Source of the DNA: JBKHAJ01 sp964641125
Lineage (GTDB): Bacteria > Spirochaetota > Spirochaetia > SPDA01 > CAZSGZ01
DNA: 64,000 nucleotides
NCBI GenBank assembly: GCA_964641125.1
Contig: CAZXMO010000004.1
Location: 1 to 64,000 of the forward strand
Direction: 5' to 3'
Shown here: positions 7,956 to 16,278 of the stretch, piece by piece
Numbering within the stretch: position 1 is the first letter of the stretch
Layout: each line of letters begins with the position of its first letter
Notes under the pieces: model-generated
The model's database searches: none
What the model was told of the DNA's origin: nothing
What the model saw: only the letters and a program-made list of their open reading frames with translations
Program-made: the position numbers and the translations under genes

Positions 7956-8920
7956 GACCCTTGGGACCCGCCTCCGGATGGGGCCGTATCGGTGAGGCTC
8001 AAGTAGAGCTCTTCGAGCATATTCTCTTCCCGAATTCCTTTGATGATCAGCCCGAGGTTTATAAGTGTTTTTTGAAGCTCCGCGACGGCCCGCTCGCTTT
8101 CTTCGCCCGTCCTACCGCCCGTGCTCCCGAGAACGAGCTTGTACTCGGTCTCCCCGGTTTTAGCGAGGTTCCCCGCGGGTACCGCCGCGGCGCATTCCCG
8201 TATCTCTTCCCCGGTCAGGGGACGGTTGAGCTCGACGGTAATGACGTAACTTCCTCCGGTAACCTCTTCCACGGGGCCCACCGCTTTGAGCCGGCCGCTT
8301 TCGAGGACGGCAACCGAATCACAGAGCTCCTTCATCTCGGTCATATTGTGGCTGCTTATGAGTACGGTAGCGTCTTCCTTGAGCTCCCGGATGGTCCCCC
8401 GGATCCGTTTTGCGCTCTTCCAGTCGAGGCCGGAGGTAGGCTCGTCGAGGATTACCAGCTCCGGAGATCCTAAAAAGGCCTGGGCCAGGGCCAGCCGCTT
8501 ATACATTCCGTGGGACAGGGTCGCCGCCTCCCGGTACAGGACCGAGTCGAGACCTACTATCTCCATGACCCGCCGTATTTCCCCCTCCGCATCGAGATCG
8601 GACCACCCCTGAAGCCTCAAGAAGAACCGGAGCTGGTAGATGATGGGTACGTTGGCCTGAAAGAGGGCGTCCTGCGGAAGGATCCCTACCCTCCCTTTTA
8701 TCTCTTCCGGCGAAGAGTGATCAAGGACAGTGAACGATCCCTCGTCGTGGGTAATGAATCCTGCTAGGACCGAGAAGAGGGTGGTTTTTCCCGCTCCGTT
8801 CGGTCCCAAAACCCCGAAAATGAGATTTCTAGGAACCTCGAAGGATATATCACGCAGGGCCTGTACCCGACCGAAGGATTTGGAGACGCCGTGAATGGAA
8901 AGAGCGTTATACTGTGTCAT
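7952..8920 (-). CDS. ABC transporter ATP-binding protein (ABC-2 export type)
   Basis: A 322-residue ATPase. Walker A GPNGAGKT is at 39-46, a Q-loop occurs in GILPQDALF, the signature is the degenerate LSHGM common in ABC-2 exporters, Walker B is LVILDEPTSGLD, and the H-loop is SSHNMTE. About 90 extra residues follow the ATPase core and may contact the permease. The gene starts one base after the permease stop, so the two form an exporter. The cargo cannot be deduced. Confidence 0.9.
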   Translation of the reverse strand: MTQYNALSIHGVSKSFGRVQALRDISFEVPRNLIFGVLGPNGAGKTTLFSVLAGFITHDEGSFTVLDHSSPEEIKGRVGILPQDALFQANVPIIYQLRFFLRLQGWSDLDAEGEIRRVMEIVGLDSVLYREAATLSHGMYKRLALAQAFLGSPELVILDEPTSGLDWKSAKRIRGTIRELKEDATVLISSHNMTEMKELCDSVAVLESGRLKAVGPVEEVTGGSYVITVELNRPLTGEEIRECAAAVPAGNLAKTGETEYKLVLGSTGGRTGEESERAVAELQKTLINLGLIIKGIREENMLEELYLSLTDTAPSGGGSQGS

Positions 8921-8921
8921 T

Positions 8922-10349
8922 CTAGAGATCCCTCTTTCTGAATGCCATATACCCCAGTCCGAGGTAGAGGGCGGTATATCCGAGCATGCCGGCCGCCGCG
9001 AGTAAAACGGGTCCCTCCTTAGGATAGAAGAGGTAGTAGCTCGCCCGGTAGGGAACGAGGTAGTGGAGAACCGTCAAGGGCTCCCACACCCCGGCTAAGA
9101 GGCGGACGAAGAGGGGATATACGACCAGCGCGCCGAAAACGGCCCCCAGAGAGCCGATACCGGAGTTGATCATCCCGGAAAAGAGAATCGCCGCCGCCAA
9201 GTAGGGGAGGGATACCAGGATAAATGAGACGAAGCCGCGGATTCCCCACCGGACCGTGGAGTAGACCGCGTAAAAATCGAACTTAAACCGGACGTAGAGG
9301 ATCACCGCGAGAAAGAGGACCGCCAGGGAAAGGACGGCCACCGCCGCGGCGCCCGTAAATTTGCCGAAGTAGATGCTCTTTCTATGAGTACGCATCAAGA
9401 GATATCTGAGCCCCCGGTTCCGGGCATCCCCGGATATCTGATTGAATCCGCTGAAAATAACGAGAAGGGGGATGATAAAGCAGTAGAGGAGGAAGAGTAG
9501 CGACAAGAATCCCGGCTTTTCCCGGATCAGAAAGTAGGCCCACCATCGGGCGCGGGAGGCCTCCTCGAGGGGGTCTCCCGCCTCGGGCACCGCGAACTGA
9601 CCGGAGAAGAGCTCTCCGAGGTTTTCCTTGGGCTCTCCGGTTACGTTGGAAAGTATCCTTCCCAACAGCGGCACGATACCCGTTTCGAGGCGGGACATCA
9701 TCTCGGCCTCGTCTGCGGTGCCGCCGAACTGTGCCGCCTGGTTGGTGACGAATTCCACCGGCAGAAGGAGGACTTGCGCCGCGAAAAGTCCGAAGACGAG
9801 TACCGCGAGGACGAGGATTATCCCCGCGGCGCTGCGGAGGGTCTGTTTTACCGAGTGGCCGGCGATGAGGAGTATATGAGACCCCGCCTCCCGCCTCCCG
9901 GCGGCCGGTGCCGCGGCCGGGGTTATCTTTTCCGGCCGCCAGAGATCGGCGAAAACCACATTATAGAAGAAGAGGACGAGCACGGGGTACACCAGCGAGG
10001 CGATGGTAAACATGGAAACTCCGCCGGCCAAGCCCCCGCCGAGTAGAGTGAGAACTATGGTCCGCGCGGCGACCAATACTACGTAGAGATTCGCCCCCCA
10101 TCGGCCGCCGGCGTTGCGGACCTTGAGGGATCCGATCCCCGACACGACAAGAGCCGCGGCGATACCCGTATTGAAGAGAATGCCGGCCATCTTGACCACG
10201 GCCGGCTCGGCTATCGCCTCGCCTTGGACCTGGATGGTGCACCCGAAGCTAAGGAGTGAAAAGAGGACTCCTAATATCTGGAACCCCCCGAAGACTAAAT
10301 GGAGAATTCCTAGGACTGTCAGGCCGCTTGGGCGAAGTGTTCGGCTCAA
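8922..10349 (-). CDS. ABC-2 type permease with an extra N-terminal four-helix membrane domain
   Basis: A 475-residue membrane protein. Residues 1-140 hold about four hydrophobic helices starting LRPSGLTVLGILHLVFGGFQ, which resemble the start of the next gene upstream. Residues 160-475 form an ABC-2 permease with about six helices and a long extracytoplasmic loop after the first one (about 205-280). The start is TTG at 10349, three bases after the upstream stop, with AAGG before it; no ATG fits. It pairs with the ATPase at 7952-8920. The substrate is unknown. Confidence 0.78.
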   Translation of the reverse strand: MSRTLRPSGLTVLGILHLVFGGFQILGVLFSLLSFGCTIQVQGEAIAEPAVVKMAGILFNTGIAAALVVSGIGSLKVRNAGGRWGANLYVVLVAARTIVLTLLGGGLAGGVSMFTIASLVYPVLVLFFYNVVFADLWRPEKITPAAAPAAGRREAGSHILLIAGHSVKQTLRSAAGIILVLAVLVFGLFAAQVLLLPVEFVTNQAAQFGGTADEAEMMSRLETGIVPLLGRILSNVTGEPKENLGELFSGQFAVPEAGDPLEEASRARWWAYFLIREKPGFLSLLFLLYCFIIPLLVIFSGFNQISGDARNRGLRYLLMRTHRKSIYFGKFTGAAAVAVLSLAVLFLAVILYVRFKFDFYAVYSTVRWGIRGFVSFILVSLPYLAAAILFSGMINSGIGSLGAVFGALVVYPLFVRLLAGVWEPLTVLHYLVPYRASYYLFYPKEGPVLLAAAGMLGYTALYLGLGYMAFRKRDL

Positions 10350-10352
10350 ACC

Positions 10353-10934
10353 TTACGCGCCTTCCTCACCGAGGTAGTAATCCTTGACCTTCCGGCGGTT
10401 CAAGAGGACCAAGAGGACCACCGGATAGGCGGATCCGAGAATCAGGCTGAAGGTCCCCGCTATGATCGGAATGAGGCGCTTCATCGTCTGAAGGGCCATG
10501 AGGTCCTGGGCGGACATCTCGGACATAATCATCGGGTTAGAGAAGACCTGATCCATGAGCTGCCGGATGATAACGAAATTGGCGAGCAGGAGCACGATAG
10601 TGGCGATTGCGTAGATGTTGCTCAAGAGAATGCTCCACCTCTTGCTTCCCAAGAGCCCGATTCCCGCGGTCAATCCCGTCCCGTTGATCAGAAACTGCAC
10701 GATAGTGATGACCAAGAGAACGGTAAAAAAGGCGTTCATGGTGGTCATAACAACCTGCAGCTCCGGTTCGTAGGCCATGGCGATTCCGAAGACCCCTCGC
10801 ATTACTGTGAATGCGATGATTCCGAAGATCCCCCCTAAGAGTCCGAACCCGCAGAATATGATGTTGAGCACTCCTAACGCGGTGCCCGCCTTAGGCCGCG
10901 GGTTCTTCTGTCCTTCCGGTACGTTTTCTTCCAT
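10353..10934 (-). CDS. Small four-helix membrane protein, related to the N-terminal domain of the adjacent permease
   Basis: A 193-residue protein with about four hydrophobic helices and charged ends. Its start (RPKAGTALGVLNIIFCGFGL) lines up with the permease start (RPSGLTVLGILHLVFGGFQI), so the two probably share an ancestral domain. It has a good ribosome site (AGGAGATATT before ATG). The position directly upstream of the permease and ATPase suggests an accessory exporter subunit. No enzymatic motif is seen. Confidence 0.65.
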   Translation of the reverse strand: MEENVPEGQKNPRPKAGTALGVLNIIFCGFGLLGGIFGIIAFTVMRGVFGIAMAYEPELQVVMTTMNAFFTVLLVITIVQFLINGTGLTAGIGLLGSKRWSILLSNIYAIATIVLLLANFVIIRQLMDQVFSNPMIMSEMSAQDLMALQTMKRLIPIIAGTFSLILGSAYPVVLLVLLNRRKVKDYYLGEEGA

Positions 10935-10958
10935 TGTAATATCTCCTCACATTTAATC

Positions 10959-11831
10959 TTATTTCTGAAATGCGTCCTTCTCTCTCGGCGGCTTTCCGTT
11001 AAAAGGCAGGAAAGGCGGGTAGGCAGAACCTGAGGCAAACCTCCGAATATAGACAATTAATAGCACAATTCCCAAGGCGGTTGCAAATAGTCCGAACCAC
11101 TGTCCGGTGGAAAAGGGACCGAAGAATCCCCGTTCCGGATCGCCCCGGGTAAACTCCTGGAGGAAGCGGAAGGGCCCGTAGAGGAGGAAGTAGAGAGCGG
11201 TCACCTGCCCCCTCGATCGGGTAAGGCGAAAGACAAGGTAGAGGACGATCCCGATTACAAACAATCCGATAGCCGCGATCAGCGGCGACGCGATCCTCGG
11301 CCCTGAAACGAACTCCGCCTCCTTGAAAAGGAGGACCGGCCATTCCTCGGGGTAGGTTATAGTCAGCGCGCAGTGATCACACACCCGCCCGTAACAGCAT
11401 CCTGCGGTCAGACACCCGATTCTTCCGAGCATGTGTCCGAAGGGAAAGGCCATGGCCATGACGTCGACGGTATGCCAATTTACAATCCGGTGGGGGTCGA
11501 TCCGGGAATAAATAGCGATCCCGATTATCCCGAAGATAAGCCCCCCGGTCACGGTCCCTCCGGTGGACTGAAGGATCTCCCAGGACGTGAGCCCCCATCC
11601 CGCTTTGACCTTCAAGTCGATAAGGAATTGAACGAGCCTCGCTCCGATCAGGGAAAAAAGGAGTATCCCCCCGAGAAAGATGATGTGGGCGGCGATCTTT
11701 TTCCGTCCTTCCCGTACGTGGAAAATGTAGATAAAACCGGTGGCGAGAATAGCCGCTAGGGCCAGGACCGAGTAGGTTCCTATGGCTATGCGATAATCGC
11801 CGATCCAAAAATCGATGAGATAGGGGTGCAT
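10959..11831 (-). CDS. Lgt-family prolipoprotein diacylglyceryl transferase
   Basis: A 290-residue polytopic membrane protein of Lgt length. It has the family core FGHMLGRIGCLTAGCCYG, with the arginine-glycine motif that positions phosphatidylglycerol, and a later segment FLLYGPFRFLQEFTRGDPE with the conserved R-F-x-x-E-F-x-R. It would attach diacylglycerol to the lipobox cysteine of lipoprotein precursors, such as the sugar-binding protein at 21597-22895. The cysteine-rich C-C-Y-G is a feature of Lgt-like paralogues, so it may not be the only or main Lgt of the cell. A terminator separates it from the gene upstream. Confidence 0.78.
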   Translation of the reverse strand: MHPYLIDFWIGDYRIAIGTYSVLALAAILATGFIYIFHVREGRKKIAAHIIFLGGILLFSLIGARLVQFLIDLKVKAGWGLTSWEILQSTGGTVTGGLIFGIIGIAIYSRIDPHRIVNWHTVDVMAMAFPFGHMLGRIGCLTAGCCYGRVCDHCALTITYPEEWPVLLFKEAEFVSGPRIASPLIAAIGLFVIGIVLYLVFRLTRSRGQVTALYFLLYGPFRFLQEFTRGDPERGFFGPFSTGQWFGLFATALGIVLLIVYIRRFASGSAYPPFLPFNGKPPREKDAFQK

Positions 11832-11853
11832 ATAAACTCCTCACGGGACAGAT

Positions 11854-11886
11854 AAAAAAAAGAGAGAAGGGTGCGCCTCCTCTCTT
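11854..11886 (-). terminator. Intrinsic terminator after the DUF4190 gene
   Basis: On the minus strand a hairpin AAGAGAG-G-AGG / CCT-T-CTCTCTT (one internal mismatch, five-base loop) is followed by a run of seven Ts. It lies between the small membrane gene and the lgt-like gene, 23 bases before the latter's start. Confidence 0.7.
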
Positions 11887-11921
11887 CTTCGAATCGTGTA
11901 AATAGCTCGATGCCCGGGGTA

Positions 11922-12245
11922 CTAATTACCGAGCTGTTCGGCTGCTTCCCCAGCCGCCTTCTCGGCCGCTTCGAGAAGAGTGCGTCCGCTCTTTCCGACT
12001 GCAGCGGCGGTCAGTCCGCAGGCAAGAAGCGCGATGAGCCCGTAGACGGTTCCGATGATGCCTAAGATAAAGCCGGCGAGAGCCATTCCCTTCTTGTCGG
12101 GGAACTTCTTCATGCCCATGACGCCTAAGACGATCGCGATGATACCGAGTATCATGCAGATGATCTGGCTCACGATGGGGAGCCAGCATAGGATCCAGTT
12201 GAGGGCAACCGACAGGATCCCTAAAACCAATGCAGCAACTACCAT
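11922..12245 (-). CDS. Small DUF4190-like membrane protein
   Basis: A 107-residue protein with two long hydrophobic regions joined by MGMKKFPDKKGMALAGFILG, the small-residue-rich hairpin layout of DUF4190 proteins, and an amphipathic tail. The ribosome site AGGAGGAAG is strong. It stands alone, with its own promoter (12286-12314) and terminator (11854-11886). The function of the family is unknown. Confidence 0.72.
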   Translation of the reverse strand: MVVAALVLGILSVALNWILCWLPIVSQIICMILGIIAIVLGVMGMKKFPDKKGMALAGFILGIIGTVYGLIALLACGLTAAAVGKSGRTLLEAAEKAAGEAAEQLGN

Positions 12246-12285
12246 AATCTTCCTCCTATTGGTATGGTGTTATTTGATAAACTAT

Positions 12286-12314
12286 ACTATCGAGCATTTT
12301 CCCTTTTTTGTCAA
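12286..12314 (-). promoter_or_regulatory. Sigma-70-type promoter of the DUF4190 gene
   Basis: On the minus strand a perfect TTGACA (12309-12314) stands 17 bases before GATAGT (12286-12291); an overlapping TATAGT is an alternative -10. It lies 41 bases upstream of the start. Confidence 0.55.
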
Positions 12315-12336
12315 ATATATCGAAAAATTTCTTATA

Positions 12337-12750
12337 TTAAACTAACAATTGGTCCCACTGGTCCTTGAAGAGGCCGAAGCTCGACGGGTTATCGTTTTTA
12401 TCAAGGGGACGCCCCGACTGATCGAGGACGGTCCTGATCTCCCAGGCGTTATATAGGATGTCTTCTTTCCGGGCTATAAAAAACCACCCCGGCGGTTCCA
12501 CGTAGACGATGAGGTGGGTGGCGGTCTTGGCGACCTTTTCGGGCAGTCTTGTCTTGAGCTCGGTTATCTTCGGAGGGCCGATCAGGTCGAAGGTGACCAC
12601 CCCGATGCTGCAGATCCGGTAGTGTTTGGGACTGTAGGCGAGAAGATCGTATCCTGCGTCGAAGCTCCGGCCGACCATCCAGCCGGTCTTCTGCAGATAG
12701 TGGGCGGCCCGGGCGAGGCCGATTTCATCGACCGGGGAGGAGCCCCTCAC
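12337..12750 (-). CDS. Unrecognised 137-residue soluble protein, coupled to the glycosyltransferase
   Basis: The start is GTG at 12750, overlapping the glycosyltransferase stop as GTGA, so its translation depends on that gene. The protein reads RAAHYLQKTGWMVGRSFDAG, then YDLLAYSPKHYRICSIGVVT, then ATHLIVYVEPPGWFFIARKE. This alternation of helix and strands looks like a small alpha/beta fold of the nuclease-like kind, with an aspartate in YDLLA, but the expected E/Q-x-K pair is not seen. I do not assign a function. A role with the glycosyltransferase is inferred from the overlap only. Confidence 0.7.
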   Translation of the reverse strand: MRGSSPVDEIGLARAAHYLQKTGWMVGRSFDAGYDLLAYSPKHYRICSIGVVTFDLIGPPKITELKTRLPEKVAKTATHLIVYVEPPGWFFIARKEDILYNAWEIRTVLDQSGRPLDKNDNPSSFGLFKDQWDQLLV

Positions 12751-14024
12751 GAGCTCACACCCTCGAAGAAGTGGAGGATGTTCTTGAGCTTGTTTATCAA
12801 CGACTCGAAGGAGAAGAATTTCTTGGCGATGGCGAAATTCTTCTCCACCATCTCCTCTATTGCTTGGGGGTCGGCAAGGAGGTCTTCCACCCTCCGTACA
12901 ACCTCGTCGGTGACGTAGCCGTTCATGGAAATGACGTTGAACCCCCGCGGCTCGATGTCGGTCTCGTAGATGGAGTACCGGTTGACCATGATGGGTTTGC
13001 GGAAGTAAATGGCCTCTAAGAATGCGTTTCCGAATCCCTCGTAGATCGAGGGATAGGTGACGAAATCGGCGTAGGGATAGATGTCCCACAGGTTGTAGAT
13101 TTTCCTTCCGTCTTCGGTGGTGCTTCGCTCCTCACCGATAATGTCGGGACGGATGATCAATTCGACACCCATGAGGTCGGCGAAGCCCTGCACCCGCTTT
13201 TCGTATTCGAATCCCTCGTCTCCCGCGGAGTGGGATATTACCAGCTTCGCCTTACCGTTATTCAGGCGGCTCACGAGCTCGATGGAGTGCTCGATTCCCT
13301 TTCTCGATACTATCCGCGTCGGCTGGAGGATGAAGATATCGTCCTCCTCGAGGCCCAAGTCCCTCCGAACATCTCTGTTGTACTCGTCCTTGCCGGGAGG
13401 CTCGGTGTTGAAATCGAGAATGTTCGGGATCACGTGGGCGGAGATGCCCGTGCGGTAGCTCAAGAGAGAATCGGCTTGGGTGTTTATAACAACGTGCTGA
13501 ATCGAGGGGAGCACCGGGGGGAAGGCCATGGTGAGGAAATCGGGGACGCAATTGACGATGAAACGCTGCCGCTCCCAGTAGAAGTCGTGATGATGGGCGA
13601 TGGTGGGGATTCCCGTTTCGGCGATAAACTCGGTGATGGCGAGGCCTAAGGGGATGTTCATGGGAATAGTCAGGGCATTCTCGGGGATAATACAGTCGAT
13701 ATCGAACTTATCTTGAAACTCGTAGAGCTTGTTTTTGAGCACCATCCGGTAGTGATGGATTTCCCCGGTTATCTCGGAGGTACGGGTGGTCATGCCGAAG
13801 CACCGCTCCTGAAGGGCCCTAATCTGGGGGTTGTCGAAGTACGCCTCCGGGACCACCATGGTCTTTTCCTTTTCCCAGTCGGAGAGCCCCGCGAAGAAGT
13901 AGCAGGTATATCCTAAGTCTTCGAAAACCTCCACCCATTTAGCTGTTTCCAGGGACACCCCGTCGGTTCCCTTCAGCCGGGTAGAGACGAAACCGATATG
14001 GGTAATCTTTTCCGGATATACCAT
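12747..14024 (-). CDS. Glycosyltransferase, GT-B fold (GT4-like)
   Basis: A 425-residue cytosolic protein. The C-terminal half holds the retaining GT4 signature: LQPTRIVSRKGIEHSIEL (nucleotide-sugar binding), SIYEGFGNAFLEAIYF (the E-x7-E motif) and KPIMVNRYSIYE. The N-terminal half is the acceptor domain, with RLKGTDGVSLETAKWVEVFE and AHHHDFYWER. It probably transfers a sugar from a nucleotide donor to a small acceptor or envelope glycan; neither is identifiable. It lies 16 bases downstream of glnS on the same strand and overlaps the orphan gene below it. Confidence 0.82.
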   Translation of the reverse strand: MVYPEKITHIGFVSTRLKGTDGVSLETAKWVEVFEDLGYTCYFFAGLSDWEKEKTMVVPEAYFDNPQIRALQERCFGMTTRTSEITGEIHHYRMVLKNKLYEFQDKFDIDCIIPENALTIPMNIPLGLAITEFIAETGIPTIAHHHDFYWERQRFIVNCVPDFLTMAFPPVLPSIQHVVINTQADSLLSYRTGISAHVIPNILDFNTEPPGKDEYNRDVRRDLGLEEDDIFILQPTRIVSRKGIEHSIELVSRLNNGKAKLVISHSAGDEGFEYEKRVQGFADLMGVELIIRPDIIGEERSTTEDGRKIYNLWDIYPYADFVTYPSIYEGFGNAFLEAIYFRKPIMVNRYSIYETDIEPRGFNVISMNGYVTDEVVRRVEDLLADPQAIEEMVEKNFAIAKKFFSFESLINKLKNILHFFEGVSS

Positions 14025-14040
14025 GCTTCCCTCCGGTTAT

Positions 14041-15726
14041 TTATTGTTTCTTCAATATCTTCGACCAGGTATCCTTGAGTGAAACCGTTCGGTTGAATAC
14101 GAGAGCGCCCTTTTTCGAGTCGGGATCGACCGAAAAGTATCCCTGTCTCAGAAACTGAAAGAAATTTCCCGCCGCCGCTTGCGCGAGACCCGGCTCTACC
14201 TTACAGCCGGTCAGTATTTTTAAGGAATCGGGGTTGATGTAATCGGTAAATTCCTTCCCCTCCTCGGGCTCGCCGGGGTTCTCCACGGTGAACAGGTTTT
14301 CGTAGAGCCTCACCTCCGCGTCTAAGGCATGGGGCGCTGAAACCCAGTGAGAGGTTCCCTTGACCTTCCGCCCGTCTTCGGACCATCCCCCTTTTGTGGC
14401 GGGATCGTAGGTACAGTGGACCTCGATTACCTCCCCGGTGGAGGGATCTTTAACCACGTCGGTACACGTCACGTAGTAAGCATGTTTCAGGCGTACCTCG
14501 CGCCCCGGAGCGAGGCGAAAGAATTTCTTCGGCGGGTCCTCCATAAAATCGTTCTGCTCTATATAGAGCACCCTGGAGAAGGGGAGGGTCCGAGTCCCCG
14601 CCGATTCGTCCTCGGGATTGTTCTCCGCCTCGAGGTATTCCACCTCGTCCTCGGGGTAGTTGTCGATGACGAGCTTTAAGGGCTCGAGTACTCCCATTAC
14701 CCTCGGGGCCCTCTTGTTGAGGTCCTCCCTGAGGCAGTGCTCGAGGAGGGGAAGGTCCACCATGCTCGCCGCCTTGGCTACTCCGATCCGGTCGCAGAAA
14801 TCTCTTATGGAGGAGGGGGTGTATCCCCGCCGCCGGAGCCCTGAAATAGTCGGCATCCTCGGATCGTCCCATCCGGAGACATGTCCTTCTCTGACGAGGC
14901 GCAAAAGCATCCTTTTACTCATCACCGTGTAACTCAAGTTGAGCCTTGCGAATTCGATCTGTTGGGGATGACTCGATGTTTCGAGCTCGTCCAAGAACCA
15001 GTCGTACAGCGGCCTATGGGCCTCGAACTCCAGGGTACACAGGCTGTGGGTTATATCCTCGATAGCGTCGGAGAGACAGTGGGTAAAATCGTACATCGGG
15101 TAGATGCACCAGGCGTTCCCGGTGCGGTGGTGGGGGACTCTCCTGATTCGGTAGACGACCGGGTCCCGCATGTTGATATTAGGCGAGGACATATCTATCT
15201 TGGCCCTCAGAACGTGAGCACCGTCGGGAAACTCGCCGTTCTTCATCCTGGAGAAGAGATCTAAGTTTTCTTCGACGGTGCGGTTCCGATAGGGGCTCTC
15301 CCGTCCGGGCTCGGTCAGGGTCCCCCGGTGATCCCGAATTTCCTCCTGACTCAAACTGTCCACATAGGCGTTGCCTTCCCCGATGAGTTCGAGGGCGTAT
15401 TCGTAGAGTTTTTCGAAGTAATCGGAGGCGTAGTAGAGATGATCGCCCCAGTCGTAGCCGAGCCATCGGACGTCTTCCTTGATCGATTCGATGTACTCCA
15501 CCTCTTCCTTCTCGGGGTTAGTGTCGTCGAATCGGAGATGACACCGTCCGTCGTACTCCTCGGCAACCCCGAAGTTGAGACAGATCGATTTGGCATGCCC
15601 TATGTGGAGATACCCGTTCGGCTCGGGGGGAAACCGGGTAACTACGTTGCCGCCGTGCTTGCCCGCGGCTATGTCCTCGTTGATGATGGTGCGAATAAAA
15701 TCGTTTTTTTCGGAAGTTCCGTTCAT
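14041..15726 (-). CDS. glnS: Glutaminyl-tRNA synthetase
   Basis: A 561-residue class I synthetase. It has the HIGH motif in FPPEPNGYLHIGHAKS, the GlnRS/GluRS-like acceptor-binding region, the KMSKS counterpart VMSKR, and both beta-barrel anticodon domains with the typical end (KKGALVFNRTVSLKDTW). It charges tRNA-Gln directly. ATG 15726 gives the family N-terminus; the frame extends further upstream but with no fitting homology. It is preceded by a terminator belonging to the fucose operon. Confidence 0.95.
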   Translation of the reverse strand: MNGTSEKNDFIRTIINEDIAAGKHGGNVVTRFPPEPNGYLHIGHAKSICLNFGVAEEYDGRCHLRFDDTNPEKEEVEYIESIKEDVRWLGYDWGDHLYYASDYFEKLYEYALELIGEGNAYVDSLSQEEIRDHRGTLTEPGRESPYRNRTVEENLDLFSRMKNGEFPDGAHVLRAKIDMSSPNINMRDPVVYRIRRVPHHRTGNAWCIYPMYDFTHCLSDAIEDITHSLCTLEFEAHRPLYDWFLDELETSSHPQQIEFARLNLSYTVMSKRMLLRLVREGHVSGWDDPRMPTISGLRRRGYTPSSIRDFCDRIGVAKAASMVDLPLLEHCLREDLNKRAPRVMGVLEPLKLVIDNYPEDEVEYLEAENNPEDESAGTRTLPFSRVLYIEQNDFMEDPPKKFFRLAPGREVRLKHAYYVTCTDVVKDPSTGEVIEVHCTYDPATKGGWSEDGRKVKGTSHWVSAPHALDAEVRLYENLFTVENPGEPEEGKEFTDYINPDSLKILTGCKVEPGLAQAAAGNFFQFLRQGYFSVDPDSKKGALVFNRTVSLKDTWSKILKKQ

Positions 15727-15769
15727 ACTATCCCCATGTACGCTGAATAACGCCTCGGGCCGCGGACTT

Positions 15770-15803
15770 AAAAAACGAACGCCCGCGCGCGAGGCACACG
15801 GGC
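15770..15803 (-). terminator. Intrinsic terminator after fucU
   Basis: On the minus strand GCCCGTG pairs with CGCGGGC (one G-U pair) around a nine-base loop, followed within five bases by TTTTTT. It lies 17 bases downstream of the fucU stop and upstream of glnS. Confidence 0.6.
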
Positions 15804-15819
15804 ATTCTAGCACATATGC

Positions 15820-16251
15820 TTAAGCGATTACAACGCCCTTCTTGAGGATTAAGTTGGCGTAGAGCGCCGTCTCCCCCGTCGCGACGATGGCGTAGGCCCC
15901 TTTGGTCCGGTCGTAGAAGGCGAAACGCTCCACATGGTCGAAGCCGTGCTCGAGGCTTTCGTATTTTTTGACGATTAGCTCGTAGTCCTTCCAGATGTCG
16001 GTGGGAGTATCGTCTCCGGGCATCTTCTCCATCAGTGCGGCCGGTTTCTGTACGTACTGGTCCAACGGGAAAAAGGTGAGTATCGCGTCCAGGAGCTCGG
16101 GTACTCCGTGTCCGTCGCACCGCACGAGCCTCCGGGCGTGGGATGCCGAAGGGAAGTTGCCGTCGGCGATTACCAGCTCGTCACCGTGGCCCATCTCCAT
16201 GAGAATCTTGAGGAGATCGGGGGTCAAGATAGAAGGTATGTTTTTAAGCAT
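15820..16251 (-). CDS. fucU: L-fucose mutarotase (RbsD/FucU family)
   Basis: A 143-residue protein with the RbsD/FucU start MLKNIPSILTPDLLKILMEM, the catalytic-histidine segment GHGDELVIADGNFPS, and the end TGETALYANLILKKGVVIA with the conserved Tyr-Ala-Asn. It interconverts the alpha and beta anomers of L-fucose, supplying the form used by the isomerase. It starts 27 bases after the fucI stop in the same operon. RbsD is the alternative, but the fucI neighbour and length favour FucU. Confidence 0.93.
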   Translation of the reverse strand: MLKNIPSILTPDLLKILMEMGHGDELVIADGNFPSASHARRLVRCDGHGVPELLDAILTFFPLDQYVQKPAALMEKMPGDDTPTDIWKDYELIVKKYESLEHGFDHVERFAFYDRTKGAYAIVATGETALYANLILKKGVVIA

Positions 16252-16278
16252 GTTTCTCTCCTAGGTGTATTGGTCATA

